Source of the DNA: Limnobaculum eriocheiris
Lineage (GTDB): Bacteria > Pseudomonadota > Gammaproteobacteria > Enterobacterales > Enterobacteriaceae
Reading direction: 5' to 3'
DNA length: 64,000 nt
NCBI RefSeq assembly: GCF_021010575.1
Contig: NZ_JAJNAG010000004.1
Span: forward strand, 62,001-126,000
The notes below the pieces were generated by a model, which did not search any database, was not told the origin of the DNA, and worked only from the letters and a program-made list of their open reading frames with translations. The position numbers and the translations under genes were made by a program. This document shows, piece after piece, positions 1 to 9,841 of the stretch. The first letter of the stretch is position 1; each line of letters begins with the position of its first letter.

Positions 1-89
1 CTGGCAGGTTCATGACCCGTCTTCTGTTGCCACAAATCAATAAAAGAGGCGGTAAACTGAGTTAAAGCGGAGATTACGGGATATGTCAT
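1..89 (-). CDS. syd: Syd protein, N-terminal part (cut by window edge)
   Basis: The reverse strand from an ATG at 89 reads MTYPVISALTQFTASFIDLW and then QQKTGHEPA, which matches the N-terminus of Syd, a small cytoplasmic protein that binds SecY. Only the first 29 codons are inside the window; the rest lies to the left. It is divergent from queF, the same arrangement as in E. coli, and the shared promoter region is only about 90 bp. Confidence 0.8.
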   Translation of the reverse strand, partial: MTYPVISALTQFTASFIDLWQQKTGHEPA

Positions 90-177
90 ATTTATCTCAA
101 AGATTGCGTTACACTATATGGCAAATTTTCAATGATTATAACGTTATTCCCTCTTGGGGTAACAGCGGAGTAATAGC

Positions 178-1032
178 ATGACTTCCTATTATCAGGATAA
201 TCAAGCACTATCAGCGCTTAAACTGGGTAAAGAAACCGCCTATATAGACCATTATGACGCCTCGCTGCTACAGCCCGTTCCTCGCAGCCTGAATCGTGAC
301 CCACTGGGATTAAGCGCCACGGCATTACCTTTTCACGGTGCCGATATCTGGACACTGTATGAACTCTCCTGGCTTAACAGCCGGGGGTTACCGCAGGTAG
401 CCGTTGGTGAAGTTCATATTGATGCAAACAGCGTGAATCTGGTTGAGTCAAAAAGTTTTAAGCTTTATCTCAACAGCTTTAATCAGACCACATTTAGCAG
501 TTGGGAAGATGTTCAGCAGATACTCAGTCGTGATTTATCTCTGTGCGCGCAGGGTAATGTCAGCGTCAAACTATTTCGTCTTGAGCAGCTAACCGGAGAT
601 ACCATTGGCACGCTTGACGGTGAATGTATTGACGATCAGCCGATTGAAATTACCCATTACGACTTTGACGACAAATTACTGGAACAGGCCACAGAGAAGC
701 ATGCCCCCATGGTTGAAGAGACGCTGGTCAGTCACCTGCTAAAATCCAACTGCCTGATTACCCACCAACCCGACTGGGGTTCAGTTGCGATCAATTACCG
801 TGGCCCACAAATTAATCGCGAAGCGCTATTGCGCTATATTGTCTCTTTTCGCCACCACAACGAATTTCATGAACAGTGCGTAGAGCGCATCTTTAATGAC
901 ATTCAACGCTATTGCCATCCGGAAAACCTTAGCGTGTATGCCCGCTATACCCGCCGGGGTGGGCTGGACATAAATCCTTATCGAACAAATACTCAATTTG
1001 TACCTCAAACCAAAAGACTGGCCAGACAATAA
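178..1032 (+). CDS. queF: NADPH-dependent 7-cyano-7-deazaguanine reductase QueF
   Basis: QueF reduces preQ0 to preQ1 in queuosine biosynthesis, in the cytoplasm. The 284-residue protein has the long two-half (YqcD-type) architecture. The C-terminal half carries the catalytic cysteine in [12 protein letters not shown] (Cys192) followed by the conserved aspartate of the same motif. The start ATG follows AACAGCGGAGTAATAGC, where CGGAG is a good ribosome site. It is divergent from syd. The next gene, ppnN, is 248 bp away and probably has its own promoter. Confidence 0.96.
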   Translation: MTSYYQDNQALSALKLGKETAYIDHYDASLLQPVPRSLNRDPLGLSATALPFHGADIWTLYELSWLNSRGLPQVAVGEVHIDANSVNLVESKSFKLYLNSFNQTTFSSWEDVQQILSRDLSLCAQGNVSVKLFRLEQLTGDTIGTLDGECIDDQPIEITHYDFDDKLLEQATEKHAPMVEETLVSHLLKSNCLITHQPDWGSVAINYRGPQINREALLRYIVSFRHHNEFHEQCVERIFNDIQRYCHPENLSVYARYTRRGGLDINPYRTNTQFVPQTKRLARQ

Positions 1033-1280
1033 ACAACTTTGCTAACAGCAGAGATCAAAAATAGCAAATATAGTGCGATAAATCATAATATTAAGCGATA
1101 CATCGCAATATTTATGTAAATGACAGTAAAAAGTACAAGATTACCGTGAATGGTTTCCAGAACATCAGTAAAGTAGAGTGACTTAGGTAAAAATGGTAAA
1201 TATTATTATCAGAACAAACAGAAAAGCTTGCGATGACCTTTTGAGCCGCTTTTCAATAACCTCAACGTTAGGGAGTTGAT

Positions 1281-2648
1281 TTGATTACACATATTAGCCC
1301 ACCATTAGGTTCTATGGACCTGCTGTCACAGCTTGAGGTGGATACATTAAAAAGAACGGCCAGCAGCAACCTCTATCACTTATTTCGCAATTGTTCACTG
1401 GCGGTGCTGAACGCCGGTAGCAAAACGGACAACAGCAAAGAGTTACTGGACCGCTATAAATCATTTGATATTAACGTCCTGCGTCGGGAGCGCGGCGTTA
1501 AGTTAGAGCTGATCAATCCACCGGAAGAGGCCTTCGTTGACGGCCGTCTTATCCATTCCATTCAGGCTAACCTGTTTGCGGTGTTGCGCGATATTTTGTT
1601 TGTGCATGGTCAACTCACTCAGGCACTAAAGCACCAGAGAATGGACCCCGACAATTCAGTGCATTTAACCAATCTGGTATTTTTCATCCTACGCAACGCC
1701 CGCGCCCTGCACGTTGGTGAAGAGCCTAATATGGTCGTTTGCTGGGGTGGTCACTCAATTAATGAAACCGAATATCTGTATGCCCGTAAAGTAGGCAATC
1801 AGCTAGGGTTACGTAAGCTCAATATCTGTACGGGATGCGGCCCCGGTGCTATGGAAGCACCAATGAAAGGTGCCGCAGTTGGTCACGCTCAACAGGCTTA
1901 CAAAGATAGCCGGTTTATTGGTTTAACCGAGCCGTCAATTATTGCCGCAGAGCCACCGAACCCACTGGTTAATGAACTGCTGATCATGCCGGACATTGAG
2001 AAACGTCTGGAAGCCTTCGTGCGCATTGCTCATGGCATTGTGATTTTTCCTGGCGGTGTTGGTACGGCGGAAGAACTGCTTTACCTGCTGGGTATTCTGA
2101 TGAATCCGGAAAATAAAGATCAAATACTGCCTCTGGTACTCACCGGTCCAAAAGAGAGCGCTGATTATTTTGAAGTGTTGGACCAGTTTATCCTCAGCAC
2201 CTTGGGCGAACAGGCGCGTAAACACTATAAAATCATCATTGACGATCCGGAAGAAGTCGCCCGGACAATGAAAAACGGCATGTCTGCGGTAAAAGAAAAC
2301 CGCCGTGCAACCGGAGATGCCTACAGCTTCAACTGGTCAATTAAGATTGCCCCAGACTTACAGCATCCATTCGAGCCGAGCCATGAAAATATGGCAAACC
2401 TGAATCTCTATCCTAACCAGCCGCCGGAACAATTAGCGGCGGCACTGCGCCGGGCCTTCTCTGGTATTGTGGCAGGTAACGTAAAAGATGTCGGTATTCA
2501 GGCAATTGAGCAATATGGTCGCTATAAAATTCATGGCGATCCGCAAATGATGAAAGACATGGACAAGCTGCTGCAAGGCTTTGTTGCACAGCACCGCATG
2601 AAGTTGCCGGGTTCGGTTTATACCCCTTGTTATGAGATCTGCACTTAA
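1281..2648 (+). CDS. ppnN: Pyrimidine/purine nucleotide 5'-monophosphate nucleosidase PpnN
   Basis: PpnN hydrolyses the N-glycosidic bond of nucleoside monophosphates, giving base plus ribose 5-phosphate, and responds to (p)ppGpp in E. coli. The protein is 455 residues (E. coli 454) and begins [13 protein letters not shown]. It carries the LOG-family signature with PGGVGTAEE near residue 258 and the upstream [16 protein letters not shown] stretch. The start codon is TTG, preceded by AGGGAG, and matches the start of homologues. In E. coli sdaCB separates this gene from xni; here xni follows directly. Confidence 0.95.
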   Translation: MITHISPPLGSMDLLSQLEVDTLKRTASSNLYHLFRNCSLAVLNAGSKTDNSKELLDRYKSFDINVLRRERGVKLELINPPEEAFVDGRLIHSIQANLFAVLRDILFVHGQLTQALKHQRMDPDNSVHLTNLVFFILRNARALHVGEEPNMVVCWGGHSINETEYLYARKVGNQLGLRKLNICTGCGPGAMEAPMKGAAVGHAQQAYKDSRFIGLTEPSIIAAEPPNPLVNELLIMPDIEKRLEAFVRIAHGIVIFPGGVGTAEELLYLLGILMNPENKDQILPLVLTGPKESADYFEVLDQFILSTLGEQARKHYKIIIDDPEEVARTMKNGMSAVKENRRATGDAYSFNWSIKIAPDLQHPFEPSHENMANLNLYPNQPPEQLAAALRRAFSGIVAGNVKDVGIQAIEQYGRYKIHGDPQMMKDMDKLLQGFVAQHRMKLPGSVYTPCYEICT

Positions 2649-2716
2649 CCAATCTTGCGCAATAATCATTAACTCTGCCGGAGGTAACTCCGGCAGCTTA
2701 CGGATAAGCGAAACCT

Positions 2717-3499
2717 ATGCCTATACACCTGCTGATTGTTGATGCCCTCAACCTGATTCGTCGTATTCATGCGGTGCAAGGTTCCCCTTGCGCCCCTACT
2801 TGCGTGCGTGCTCTGGAACAGCTTATTCAGCATAGCCAGCCCACCCACGCGATTGCCGTTTTTGATGATGAGCAGCGTAATACCGGCTGGCGTCACAGGA
2901 TCTATCCTGACTATAAAGCCGGCCGTTCCCCAATGCCAGAATCACTGGTACATGAATTACCACAGCTAAAGGCGGCTTTTGAACAGGCTGGTGTAACCTG
3001 CTGGCAATCCAGCGGTGATGAAGCTGACGATCTGGCCGCCACGCTGGCGCATCATATTAGCCAGAGAGGCTATCAAGTGACCATAGTGTCAACGGATAAA
3101 GGTTACTGCCAACTGCTAGCTCCTACTTTACGCATTCGTGATTATTTTCAAAAACGCTGGCTGGATGTTCCCTTTATTGAACAGGAATTTGGCGTCAGGC
3201 CAACCCAATTAACTGATTTCTGGGGGTTAGCCGGTATTAGCAGTAGCAAAATCCCCGGTATTGTAGGAATCGGCCCCAAAGCGGCGGCAACACTACTTAA
3301 TCAATATGAGACGCTGGATGGAATCTACCAGCAAATAGACAGCGTGCCGGATAAGTGGCGCAACAAGTTAATCGAACATAAAGCGCTGGCTTATTTGTGC
3401 CGGGAAATCGCTACGCTCAGGCAAGATATTCATTTAGAGGGAAACCTTCAGCAGCTTCGGATAAATGAAAACAAGATGAATGAAGATAGCCTCAATTAA
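2717..3499 (+). CDS. xni: Flap endonuclease Xni (ExoIX family)
   Basis: This is a 5'-nuclease-superfamily protein with the N-terminal VDALNLIRR motif, the acidic [11 protein letters not shown] motif and a helix-hairpin-helix region ([14 protein letters not shown]). Family members bind and cleave flap structures and act in Okazaki fragment processing as a backup to PolA. Its 260 residues are slightly more than E. coli Xni. It starts 68 bp after ppnN, so it may be partly co-transcribed with that gene. Confidence 0.93.
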   Translation: MPIHLLIVDALNLIRRIHAVQGSPCAPTCVRALEQLIQHSQPTHAIAVFDDEQRNTGWRHRIYPDYKAGRSPMPESLVHELPQLKAAFEQAGVTCWQSSGDEADDLAATLAHHISQRGYQVTIVSTDKGYCQLLAPTLRIRDYFQKRWLDVPFIEQEFGVRPTQLTDFWGLAGISSSKIPGIVGIGPKAAATLLNQYETLDGIYQQIDSVPDKWRNKLIEHKALAYLCREIATLRQDIHLEGNLQQLRINENKMNEDSLN

Positions 3500-3534
3500 T
3501 TAAAAAGCCCCGTAGCGTATTCACCACAGGGCTC
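3500..3534 (-). terminator. Rho-independent terminator for the ygdD-rlmM unit
   Basis: Read on the minus strand, an AGCCC...GGGCT stem is followed by TTTTTAATT. It lies between the convergent ends of xni and rlmM. The T-run is on the minus side, so it mainly serves rlmM. Confidence 0.6.
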
Positions 3535-3563
3535 AATTGAGTTTATTACTATCTTGTCAGCAA

Positions 3564-4667
3564 TTAATCTCGCTCATCACGACGACCCGGTATTGATGCC
3601 CAAATACGGCGAACATGTACCGTAACTTCTTCACGGTCGTGATAAAGCTGCTTCGCATTAATTTGTGCATTGATGCCATTCTCTTTTAGCTTATCTTCAA
3701 TCGCTTTCAAATTCTGGCACACTTCTTCATAGCGCTTTTTCATCGGTAGCTTCAGGTTGAAGATGGCCTCACGACACCAGCCCTTGATTAGCCAGTCAGC
3801 CATCAGGTTGGCTACCCGCCAGGGCTTTTCCACCATGTCGCACACAACCCAATAATTTGTTGAGTTAGCGGGTTCATAGCGGAATCCATCTTCACGGTGA
3901 TGGGTCACCTGGCCAGTATCCATGATACTTTGGGCCATAGGTCCATTATCTACCGCATCGATCATCATACTGCGCTGAACCAGTTGATAGGTCCACCCAC
4001 CGGGGCAGGCTCCGAGATCTACTGCTCTCATGCCGCTGGCCAAACGTTCTTCCCATTCATCTGCCGGAATAAACACATGAAATGCCTCTTCCAGTTTTAA
4101 GGTTGAACGGCTGGGCGCCTCTGCCGGAAACTTCAAACGAGGAATGCCCATAAAAAACGGTGAATTATTATTGCTGTATGAATAGCCGACATAGCAACAG
4201 CCACTGGCAATAAAGAACACATGAATCACCGGACGGCGTAAATTCTCTTTCGCCAGCAAAATACCCCGTTCACGCATCACTTGTCGTAAGGGTACCGTCA
4301 GCTTACGACAAAATTTCAACAGCTCTTTACCATCATTCGTATCGGGAACTTCCACCCGCACTTCACCGGCGTTTTCCACTACGCCCTGTATCATTCCAAC
4401 AATAGGTGAAACGCGATCGTCTACCGGTAAATCTTTCAGCAAATCGCCAACAACCAGCATCTGGCGAGCGAAAATGAGTGAATTAAAAGGAAGCTCTTTT
4501 ATCAGTCGGTCTGCATCTTCATGCTGATAACATTCAAACAGCACATAGCCGCTGTTATCTTTCACCCGAGGAAAACCATAAACTTCCAGTTTAGCCGCTT
4601 TTTCTGCAATCTCTGCCGCACATTCTTTCTCGAATCCCGGGCGGCAATACAACGCTACTTTATTCAC
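3564..4667 (-). CDS. rlmM: 23S rRNA C2498 2'-O-methyltransferase RlmM
   Basis: RlmM methylates the ribose of C2498 in the peptidyl transferase region, using SAM. The 367-residue protein has an N-terminal THUMP-like part and a C-terminal Rossmann methyltransferase domain with motif [14 protein letters not shown] near residue 220 and the catalytic-type lysines in [13 protein letters not shown]. The start is GTG at 4667, overlapping the ygdD stop by one base (TAGTG), so the two genes are translationally coupled. Confidence 0.95.
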   Translation of the reverse strand: MNKVALYCRPGFEKECAAEIAEKAAKLEVYGFPRVKDNSGYVLFECYQHEDADRLIKELPFNSLIFARQMLVVGDLLKDLPVDDRVSPIVGMIQGVVENAGEVRVEVPDTNDGKELLKFCRKLTVPLRQVMRERGILLAKENLRRPVIHVFFIASGCCYVGYSYSNNNSPFFMGIPRLKFPAEAPSRSTLKLEEAFHVFIPADEWEERLASGMRAVDLGACPGGWTYQLVQRSMMIDAVDNGPMAQSIMDTGQVTHHREDGFRYEPANSTNYWVVCDMVEKPWRVANLMADWLIKGWCREAIFNLKLPMKKRYEEVCQNLKAIEDKLKENGINAQINAKQLYHDREEVTVHVRRIWASIPGRRDERD

Positions 4668-5059
4668 TATTCAACCTTTTTACTCAGGCGTAATGCACCA
4701 ACCAGCAGCAGAGCCCAACCAATTAAAAAACAAAAACCGCCAAGTGGCGTAATATAAGGCCACATGCCAACCGAAGTCAGCGCCAGCCAATACAGGCTAC
4801 CGCTAAACAACACAATACCTACAGCAAGAAAAGCCGCGCTGCGTCGAAACCAAATGTTATTCCGAATCTGAACGACAACCCCTAAAGCCAACAGGGCCAG
4901 AGTGTGCATCCCCTGATAATCAAGACCGGTACGCAACCACGCCATTTGCTTTACGTCCAGAATTTTACTTAAACCGTGAGCACCAAACGCACCAAGAGAT
5001 ACAAAAATAAAACCGCTTATGGCAGCAAGTATCAGAATCCAACGACTATTCATTGTCAT
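4667..5059 (-). CDS. ygdD: DUF423 family inner-membrane protein YgdD
   Basis: This 130-residue protein has four hydrophobic segments and the DUF423 signature [12 protein letters not shown] near the N-terminus. Its function is unknown. AAGGTATAA precedes the ATG at 5059. It is upstream of rlmM and overlaps it by one base, as in E. coli. Confidence 0.9.
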   Translation of the reverse strand: MTMNSRWILILAAISGFIFVSLGAFGAHGLSKILDVKQMAWLRTGLDYQGMHTLALLALGVVVQIRNNIWFRRSAAFLAVGIVLFSGSLYWLALTSVGMWPYITPLGGFCFLIGWALLLVGALRLSKKVE

Positions 5060-5154
5060 TTATACCTTCAAATGTAAGTGTTATAGCCAAACCTGCTGGA
5101 ATTCTACCGGTAAATCCGACTTTATATAATCACTGTTTTGATTTTTGATGAGAT

Positions 5155-6069
5155 CTATTCTTCATAACGCAGATAGACACTCTGCTGCTCGCTGCTGGCT
5201 AGTGCCAGAATCCACTCACGAAACGAGGCGATCTTCCCCAGTTCCGCCTGACTCTCATGACATACCAGATAGAATGCATTTTTACTGGCCAGCGCATGAT
5301 TAAACGGACAAACCAGACGGCCTGATTCAATCTCGGCTAATGCCAGAACGTTATTCACTAATGCCACGCCCTGCCCATGAACTGCGGCCTGAACTACCAT
5401 TGCCGTATGGCTAAATATTGGCCCCTGCTGCACATTTATATGCTGTAAACCTAGCTGTCGAATATATGCCTGCCAGTCCCGCCGGGATGAATCATGCAAC
5501 AGAGTATGATGTTCCAGCGCCTCCGATGAAGTCAGTGGGTGCGAACCCATCATTAATGTCGGTGAACATACCGGAATCAAATACTCTGCATACAGCGGTT
5601 CAACTCTTAATCCGGACCAGTTACCGCGACCATAAAAAATGGCTACATCCACATCATCCGAGATTTTCCATTCATCGCGATCGATGGCCTGGATCCTTAC
5701 GTCAATTTCCGGATGAAGCTGATGAAACCCCGACAGGCGAGGCACCAGCCACTGAATAGCAAAACTGGTAGGGACACTAACCGTTAGTGCGCCTTTTGCA
5801 CTTCGGGCCTGTAGTTTACGTGTCGCTTCATTAAGAGAGGCGAATATCTCTTTTATGTCTAAATAGTAGCTCTGCCCTTCTTCCGTCAACAGAAGAGAGC
5901 GGTTACGACGACGAAAAAGTTTAAGGCCGAGAAAATCTTCCAATGACTTAATTTGGTGGCTAACTGCGGCCTGCGTCACAAAAAGCTCTTCGGAAGCTTT
6001 AGTAAAGCTAAGGTGGCGAGCGGCGGAATCAAACACCCTTAATGCATTTAATGGAGGTAATCGCTTCAT
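5155..6069 (-). CDS. gcvA: LysR-type regulator GcvA of the glycine cleavage system
   Basis: GcvA activates or represses gcvTHP and activates the sRNA gene gcvB. The 304-residue protein has an N-terminal winged helix-turn-helix (LSFTKASEELFVTQAAVSHQIKS, residues about 20-42) and a LysR substrate-binding domain. The first 100 residues are nearly identical to E. coli GcvA. It is divergent from gcvB, with a perfect CTAAT-containing dyad between them. Confidence 0.95.
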   Translation of the reverse strand: MKRLPPLNALRVFDSAARHLSFTKASEELFVTQAAVSHQIKSLEDFLGLKLFRRRNRSLLLTEEGQSYYLDIKEIFASLNEATRKLQARSAKGALTVSVPTSFAIQWLVPRLSGFHQLHPEIDVRIQAIDRDEWKISDDVDVAIFYGRGNWSGLRVEPLYAEYLIPVCSPTLMMGSHPLTSSEALEHHTLLHDSSRRDWQAYIRQLGLQHINVQQGPIFSHTAMVVQAAVHGQGVALVNNVLALAEIESGRLVCPFNHALASKNAFYLVCHESQAELGKIASFREWILALASSEQQSVYLRYEE

Positions 6070-6131
6070 AAGATTGGTAATACTTCCCGGCCCTGGTGAT
6101 AATTTGTGAAATGCTTAGCTATTTTAGCTAT

Positions 6132-6158
6132 TAACGCATTAGTTTTTCTAATGCGTTA
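6132..6158. promoter_or_regulatory. Probable GcvA operator between gcvA and gcvB
   Basis: This is a perfect 11-bp inverted repeat, TAACGCATTAG, TTTTT, CTAATGCGTTA, centred about 65 bp upstream of the gcvB start. GcvA sites contain CTAAT and this dyad carries it on both strands. It could serve gcvB activation and gcvA autoregulation. The dyad is seen directly; the assignment to GcvA is inferred. Confidence 0.6.
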
Positions 6159-6209
6159 CATTATAAATTGTCCGTTGTACATATACCAGCAAATACCTAT
6201 AGTGATGGC

Positions 6210-6424
6210 ACTTCCTAAGCCGGAACGAAAAATGTGTTTTTTGAATGAAGGGCGCATTTTGGCTTTGTGGTTGTGATGTTGTGTTTGCTAATTTTCCTGA
6301 CACTTGTCAGGTGCAATCATTAATTCACTGATTTCTTTGGATTAATGATGATTTAATTTTCTGAACATTTACCCTGTCTGTCCATAGTGATTACAGTAGC
6401 ACCGCCAAGGCGGTGCTTTTTTTT
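6210..6424 (+). ncRNA. gcvB: GcvB small regulatory RNA
   Basis: The 5' end ACTTCCTAAGCCGGAACGAA differs by one base from E. coli GcvB. The GU-rich R1 seed (about 6266-6288) is intact. The 3' part (ACCCTGTCTGTCCATAGTGATT) and the terminator hairpin GCACCGCC/GGCGGTGC with nine T also match. The promoter is TTGTAC (6175-6180), a 17-bp spacer and TATAGT (6198-6203), six bases before the start. GcvB is an Hfq-dependent repressor of amino-acid and peptide transporter mRNAs. The middle section has diverged from E. coli. Confidence 0.93.
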
Positions 6425-6453
6425 ATTCTGTTTTCAATCAGACAGCGGCATCA

Positions 6454-6678
6454 TTAGTATGGCTGTTTAACATACTCTTTCATTTCGCTCTGTTTTATCT
6501 GCTTTTCACCATCAAAGCGGGTTTCATAAGTCACCATACCGGTGCTCTCATCAACCTTTGGCTCTCCCACCGTGATAATTTTAGTGCCATCTTGCATAGT
6601 CATCTCATAATGACTGGTACAGCCAGCTAAACCCAACGTGAGAGCCAGTGCAGCAGAGGCAAGAATAAAACGTTTCAT
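6454..6678 (-). CDS. ygdI: YgdI/YgdR-family small lipoprotein (DUF903)
   Basis: This 74-residue lipoprotein precursor has a signal peptide ending in the lipobox LAGC (Cys20). A small SH3-like domain of the DUF903 type follows (MQDGTKIITVGEPKVDESTGMV). It should be anchored in the envelope; its role is unknown. Its position after gcvB and before csdA equals that of ygdI in E. coli, but YgdR is a close paralogue. Confidence 0.85.
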   Translation of the reverse strand: MKRFILASAALALTLGLAGCTSHYEMTMQDGTKIITVGEPKVDESTGMVTYETRFDGEKQIKQSEMKEYVKQPY

Positions 6679-6961
6679 AAACTATTCCTTACGGTTAAAC
6701 AGGTTATACCTTAAATAATTTCGAGTGCAGGAACGCAACCAACGCCCCCACCACTTGAAGTATGATGGGCATATTACTCTTGGTAAAAGCCATACCATCA
6801 TCTTAAATCTCTTTAACTATCTTCTGAAAAGCGCCTGACTGCAAATAAAATTAGCGGCAATTCACGGCAATTAATGGTGTGCTTTCAACTCACCGCTAGT
6901 ACAATCAGAGTTATTGCAGACAAATGCGACCACTATTAATACCCACAGTGAATGGCCTCTT

Positions 6962-8164
6962 ATGAAATCGTTTAATCCTGATCTATTTCGTCAACAGTTC
7001 CCCGCACTGAATGAAGCTGGCTGCTATCTGGACAGTGCAGCGACAACGCTTAAACCTCTGTCAGTGATTAACGCGACCAAAGAATACTACGCCCATAACG
7101 GTGCCACCGTGCATCGCAGTGCCCATACCGCAGCACAACAGGCTACCGAGCTGTTTGATAACGCTCGCTTGCGGGTAGCGCAACTACTCAATGCCGCCAG
7201 CGAACGACAAATTGTCTGGACCAAAGGCACTACCGAAGCCATTAATCTGGTGGCGCAAAGTTACGCTCGCCCGCGTCTACAACCTGGCGATGAAATTATT
7301 GTTCCCGAATCAGAGCATCATTCAAACCTGATTCCCTGGCTTATGGTTGCCGGACAGACCGGTGCAAAGGTAGTTAAGTTGCCACTCAATAAGTGGTTTA
7401 TGCCTGACCTGAACCAGCTACCCGCATTGTTAAATAACAAAACTAAAATTCTGGCTATTGGCCATATGTCGAACGTCACCGGCGGTTGTCCGGACCTGCG
7501 TCTGACCATCAATCTGGCCCATCAGAATGGTACTATCGTAGTGGTTGATGGCGCACAAGGGGTGGTGCACTCCCCAGCGGATGTTCAACAGTTAGATATC
7601 GATTTCTATGCTTTTTCGGCCCATAAGCTATATGGTCCAACCGGAACGGGCGCGCTGTATGGTAAAGCGGAACTGTTAGCCGAAATGTCTCCCTGGCAGG
7701 GAGGCGGTAAGATGTTAACTCAGGCATCCTTCAATGGTTTTGAAGCTCAACCCGTTCCTGAATGTTTTGAGGCGGGTACCCCTAACATCGCCGGTGTTAT
7801 TGGCGTTGGTGCCGCACTATCATGGCTCAATACTCAGGATATTGTTGAAGCAGAACGCTATGCCTGTGCACTGGCTCAGGCGGCCTACGATCAACTCTCA
7901 TCGATTCCCGGATTTATCAGTTACCGGGCACCTGGCAGCAGCCTGCTGGCATTTAATATTAAGGGCTTTCATCACAGTGATATTGCCACTCTGCTTTCTG
8001 AACAAGGTGTAGCGATTCGCTCGGGGCAACATTGTGCCCAACCGCTGCTGGACGCGATGGGTGTAAGCGGTACCCTGAGAGCCTCTTTTGCCCCATATAA
8101 TCAACTCGCTGATGTAGACCGGCTATACGATGCGTTAACTCACGCACTTTCACTACTGGAGTAA
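6962..8164 (+). CDS. csdA: Cysteine desulfurase CsdA
   Basis: CsdA is a PLP enzyme that removes sulfur from cysteine as a persulfide and passes it to CsdE. From the ATG at 6962 the product is 400 residues, with the PLP lysine in SAHKLYGPTG (Lys222) and the persulfide cysteine in SGQHCAQP (Cys358), the same numbering as E. coli. A TTG at 6914 in the same frame would add 16 residues, but homologues start at MKSFNPD-like sequence, so I prefer 6962; neither has a strong ribosome site. It is followed by csdE after 2 bp. Confidence 0.93.
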   Translation: MKSFNPDLFRQQFPALNEAGCYLDSAATTLKPLSVINATKEYYAHNGATVHRSAHTAAQQATELFDNARLRVAQLLNAASERQIVWTKGTTEAINLVAQSYARPRLQPGDEIIVPESEHHSNLIPWLMVAGQTGAKVVKLPLNKWFMPDLNQLPALLNNKTKILAIGHMSNVTGGCPDLRLTINLAHQNGTIVVVDGAQGVVHSPADVQQLDIDFYAFSAHKLYGPTGTGALYGKAELLAEMSPWQGGGKMLTQASFNGFEAQPVPECFEAGTPNIAGVIGVGAALSWLNTQDIVEAERYACALAQAAYDQLSSIPGFISYRAPGSSLLAFNIKGFHHSDIATLLSEQGVAIRSGQHCAQPLLDAMGVSGTLRASFAPYNQLADVDRLYDALTHALSLLE

Positions 8165-8166
8165 TC

Positions 8167-8601
8167 ATGCTGGCACCACATCCTTTTGGTACCGATATTG
8201 GTACGGAACAGCTTCTCAGCCTGTTTAGTGATAAAAAGCAGTGGGAAGATCGCTATCGCCAGCTCATCCAGCTATCAAAGCAGTTACCGCCGCTGCCGGA
8301 AGAACTCAAACAGCAGCACCTGGAGCTGAAAGGTTGTGAAAACCGGGTCTGGCTGGGGCATCAGCTCAATGAAGATGGAACTCTCCACTTCTACGGTGAC
8401 AGCGAAGGCAGAATTGTAAAAGGTATTCTGGCAATTCTACTCGCTCAAATTGAAGGGCAAACGCCACAGCATATTGTCAAACTCGATCTGATGCAGTTAT
8501 TCGATCGGCTAGGCATTCACCAGCAGCTCAGCGCTTCTCGCTCTCAGGGATTGGATTCTCTGGTTAACACAATAGAAAAAATAGCGCTTCTTTATATTTA
8601 A
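8167..8601 (+). CDS. csdE: Sulfur acceptor protein CsdE
   Basis: CsdE is a SufE-family partner that accepts persulfide from CsdA and stimulates it. The 144-residue protein has the acceptor cysteine in ELKGCENRVWLG (Cys57) and the conserved C-terminal LSASRSQGL. Two bases after csdA, it is clearly in the same operon. The nearby tcdA gene uses this sulfur-relay pair for cyclic t6A formation. Confidence 0.95.
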   Translation: MLAPHPFGTDIGTEQLLSLFSDKKQWEDRYRQLIQLSKQLPPLPEELKQQHLELKGCENRVWLGHQLNEDGTLHFYGDSEGRIVKGILAILLAQIEGQTPQHIVKLDLMQLFDRLGIHQQLSASRSQGLDSLVNTIEKIALLYI

Positions 8602-8852
8602 ACCGCTCATGCCAGCGTTGAAATGGCTACGGTTGCCTATACCAATGAACCTAATATGGGCATAGTGAAAAGTATTATGCTGATGATTCCCTTCAATGTC
8701 AGAGCACTTCTTATTGTGTTTAGCACCTCAAAAGAAAAATATCTGAAAATCGGAATCTCTTCATTAATGTCACTAAAGTTTAAATAACACCTTGAGTGTA
8801 TAAACCTGTAAAAACAGAAACTCATCTGTTCTACAGGCTAATAACCTACCTG

Positions 8853-9659
8853 CTACTGACTTCTGGCGGCTTTCGCCAACATCTTTTTCAAAGCATGAGA
8901 CACAGCAATAAAACCAAATGATGCAGTAACCATGGTGATTGCCCCAAATCCTGAAGCACAATCCATCCTTTTCGGCCCTTCTGCGCTACTCTTTACGGCA
9001 CAGACGCTACCGTCAGCCTGCGGATAAACCAACTGTTCGGTTGAAAATACACAGTCGATTCCCAATTTACCTTTACCGTTTTTCACTACGCCAAAATCGC
9101 TTTTCAACCGCTCACGCAGTTTGGCCGCTAAAGGATCCTGAATGGTTTTTGCCAAATCAGCTACCTGGATCTGCGTGGGATCAATCTGCCCTCCCGCCCC
9201 GCCGGTAGTCACTACCGGAATTTTATTACGGCGGCAGTAAGCCAGTAACGCGGCTTTAGGGCGAACACTGTCAATGGCATCAATAACATAGTCAAATTGC
9301 TTTGTCAGATACTCTGCCACATTATCTGCGGTAATAAAGTCATCAATACAGGTCACCTCACATTCTGGATTTATTTCCTCAATCCGACGGGCCATGACTT
9401 CACCTTTAGGTTGCCCCACTGTCTGGCGTAAAGCATGAATTTGGCGGTTAGTATTGGTGACACAAACATCATCCATATCAATCAAAGTGATATGACCAAT
9501 GCCGCTGCGTGCCAGAGCTTCTGCCGCCCAGGAACCCACACCACCAATGCCGATGACGCAAACGTGTGCCTGAGAAAAAAGTGTCAGCGCAGACTGCCCA
9601 TACAAACGGGCAATGCCGCTAAAACGTTGTAGATAGGCATCAGAATAGACAGCAGACAT
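8853..9659 (-). CDS. tcdA: tRNA threonylcarbamoyladenosine dehydratase TcdA (CsdL)
   Basis: TcdA is an E1-like, ATP-dependent dehydratase that converts t6A37 of ANN-decoding tRNAs to cyclic t6A. The 268-residue protein has the nucleotide-binding GIGGVGSWAAEALARSGIG, the NTNRQ loop and GGAGGQIDPT. The frame is open to 9767, but the ATG at 9659 follows GAGGTCACC at ideal spacing and gives MSAVYSDAYLQRF, the homologous N-terminus. It is convergent with csdE, across a 250-bp gap in which I see no gene. Confidence 0.95.
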   Translation of the reverse strand: MSAVYSDAYLQRFSGIARLYGQSALTLFSQAHVCVIGIGGVGSWAAEALARSGIGHITLIDMDDVCVTNTNRQIHALRQTVGQPKGEVMARRIEEINPECEVTCIDDFITADNVAEYLTKQFDYVIDAIDSVRPKAALLAYCRRNKIPVVTTGGAGGQIDPTQIQVADLAKTIQDPLAAKLRERLKSDFGVVKNGKGKLGIDCVFSTEQLVYPQADGSVCAVKSSAEGPKRMDCASGFGAITMVTASFGFIAVSHALKKMLAKAARSQ

Positions 9660-9841
9660 GGTGACCTCATATTGGCGATAACATCGAATTGCCTGATAAC
9701 GCGATCCACAAACCGACAACAGATGTGATAATGATATACAGGCGACGGGGAGCAGACACTCGCCCACTCCCCGTCGATAAGTTTAATGGATTTAGCCGCC
9801 CGGAAAAAATAACCTCTTGCTAAATTTTCCGTAGTAACCGC

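Noticed and set aside
6914-6961. N-terminal extension of CsdA from a TTG start
   Set aside because: Homologues begin at the ATG at 6962 and the extension has no good ribosome site.
8637-8852. Short minus-strand frames between csdE and tcdA
   Set aside because: No ribosome site, no family resemblance; probably plain 3' intergenic DNA.
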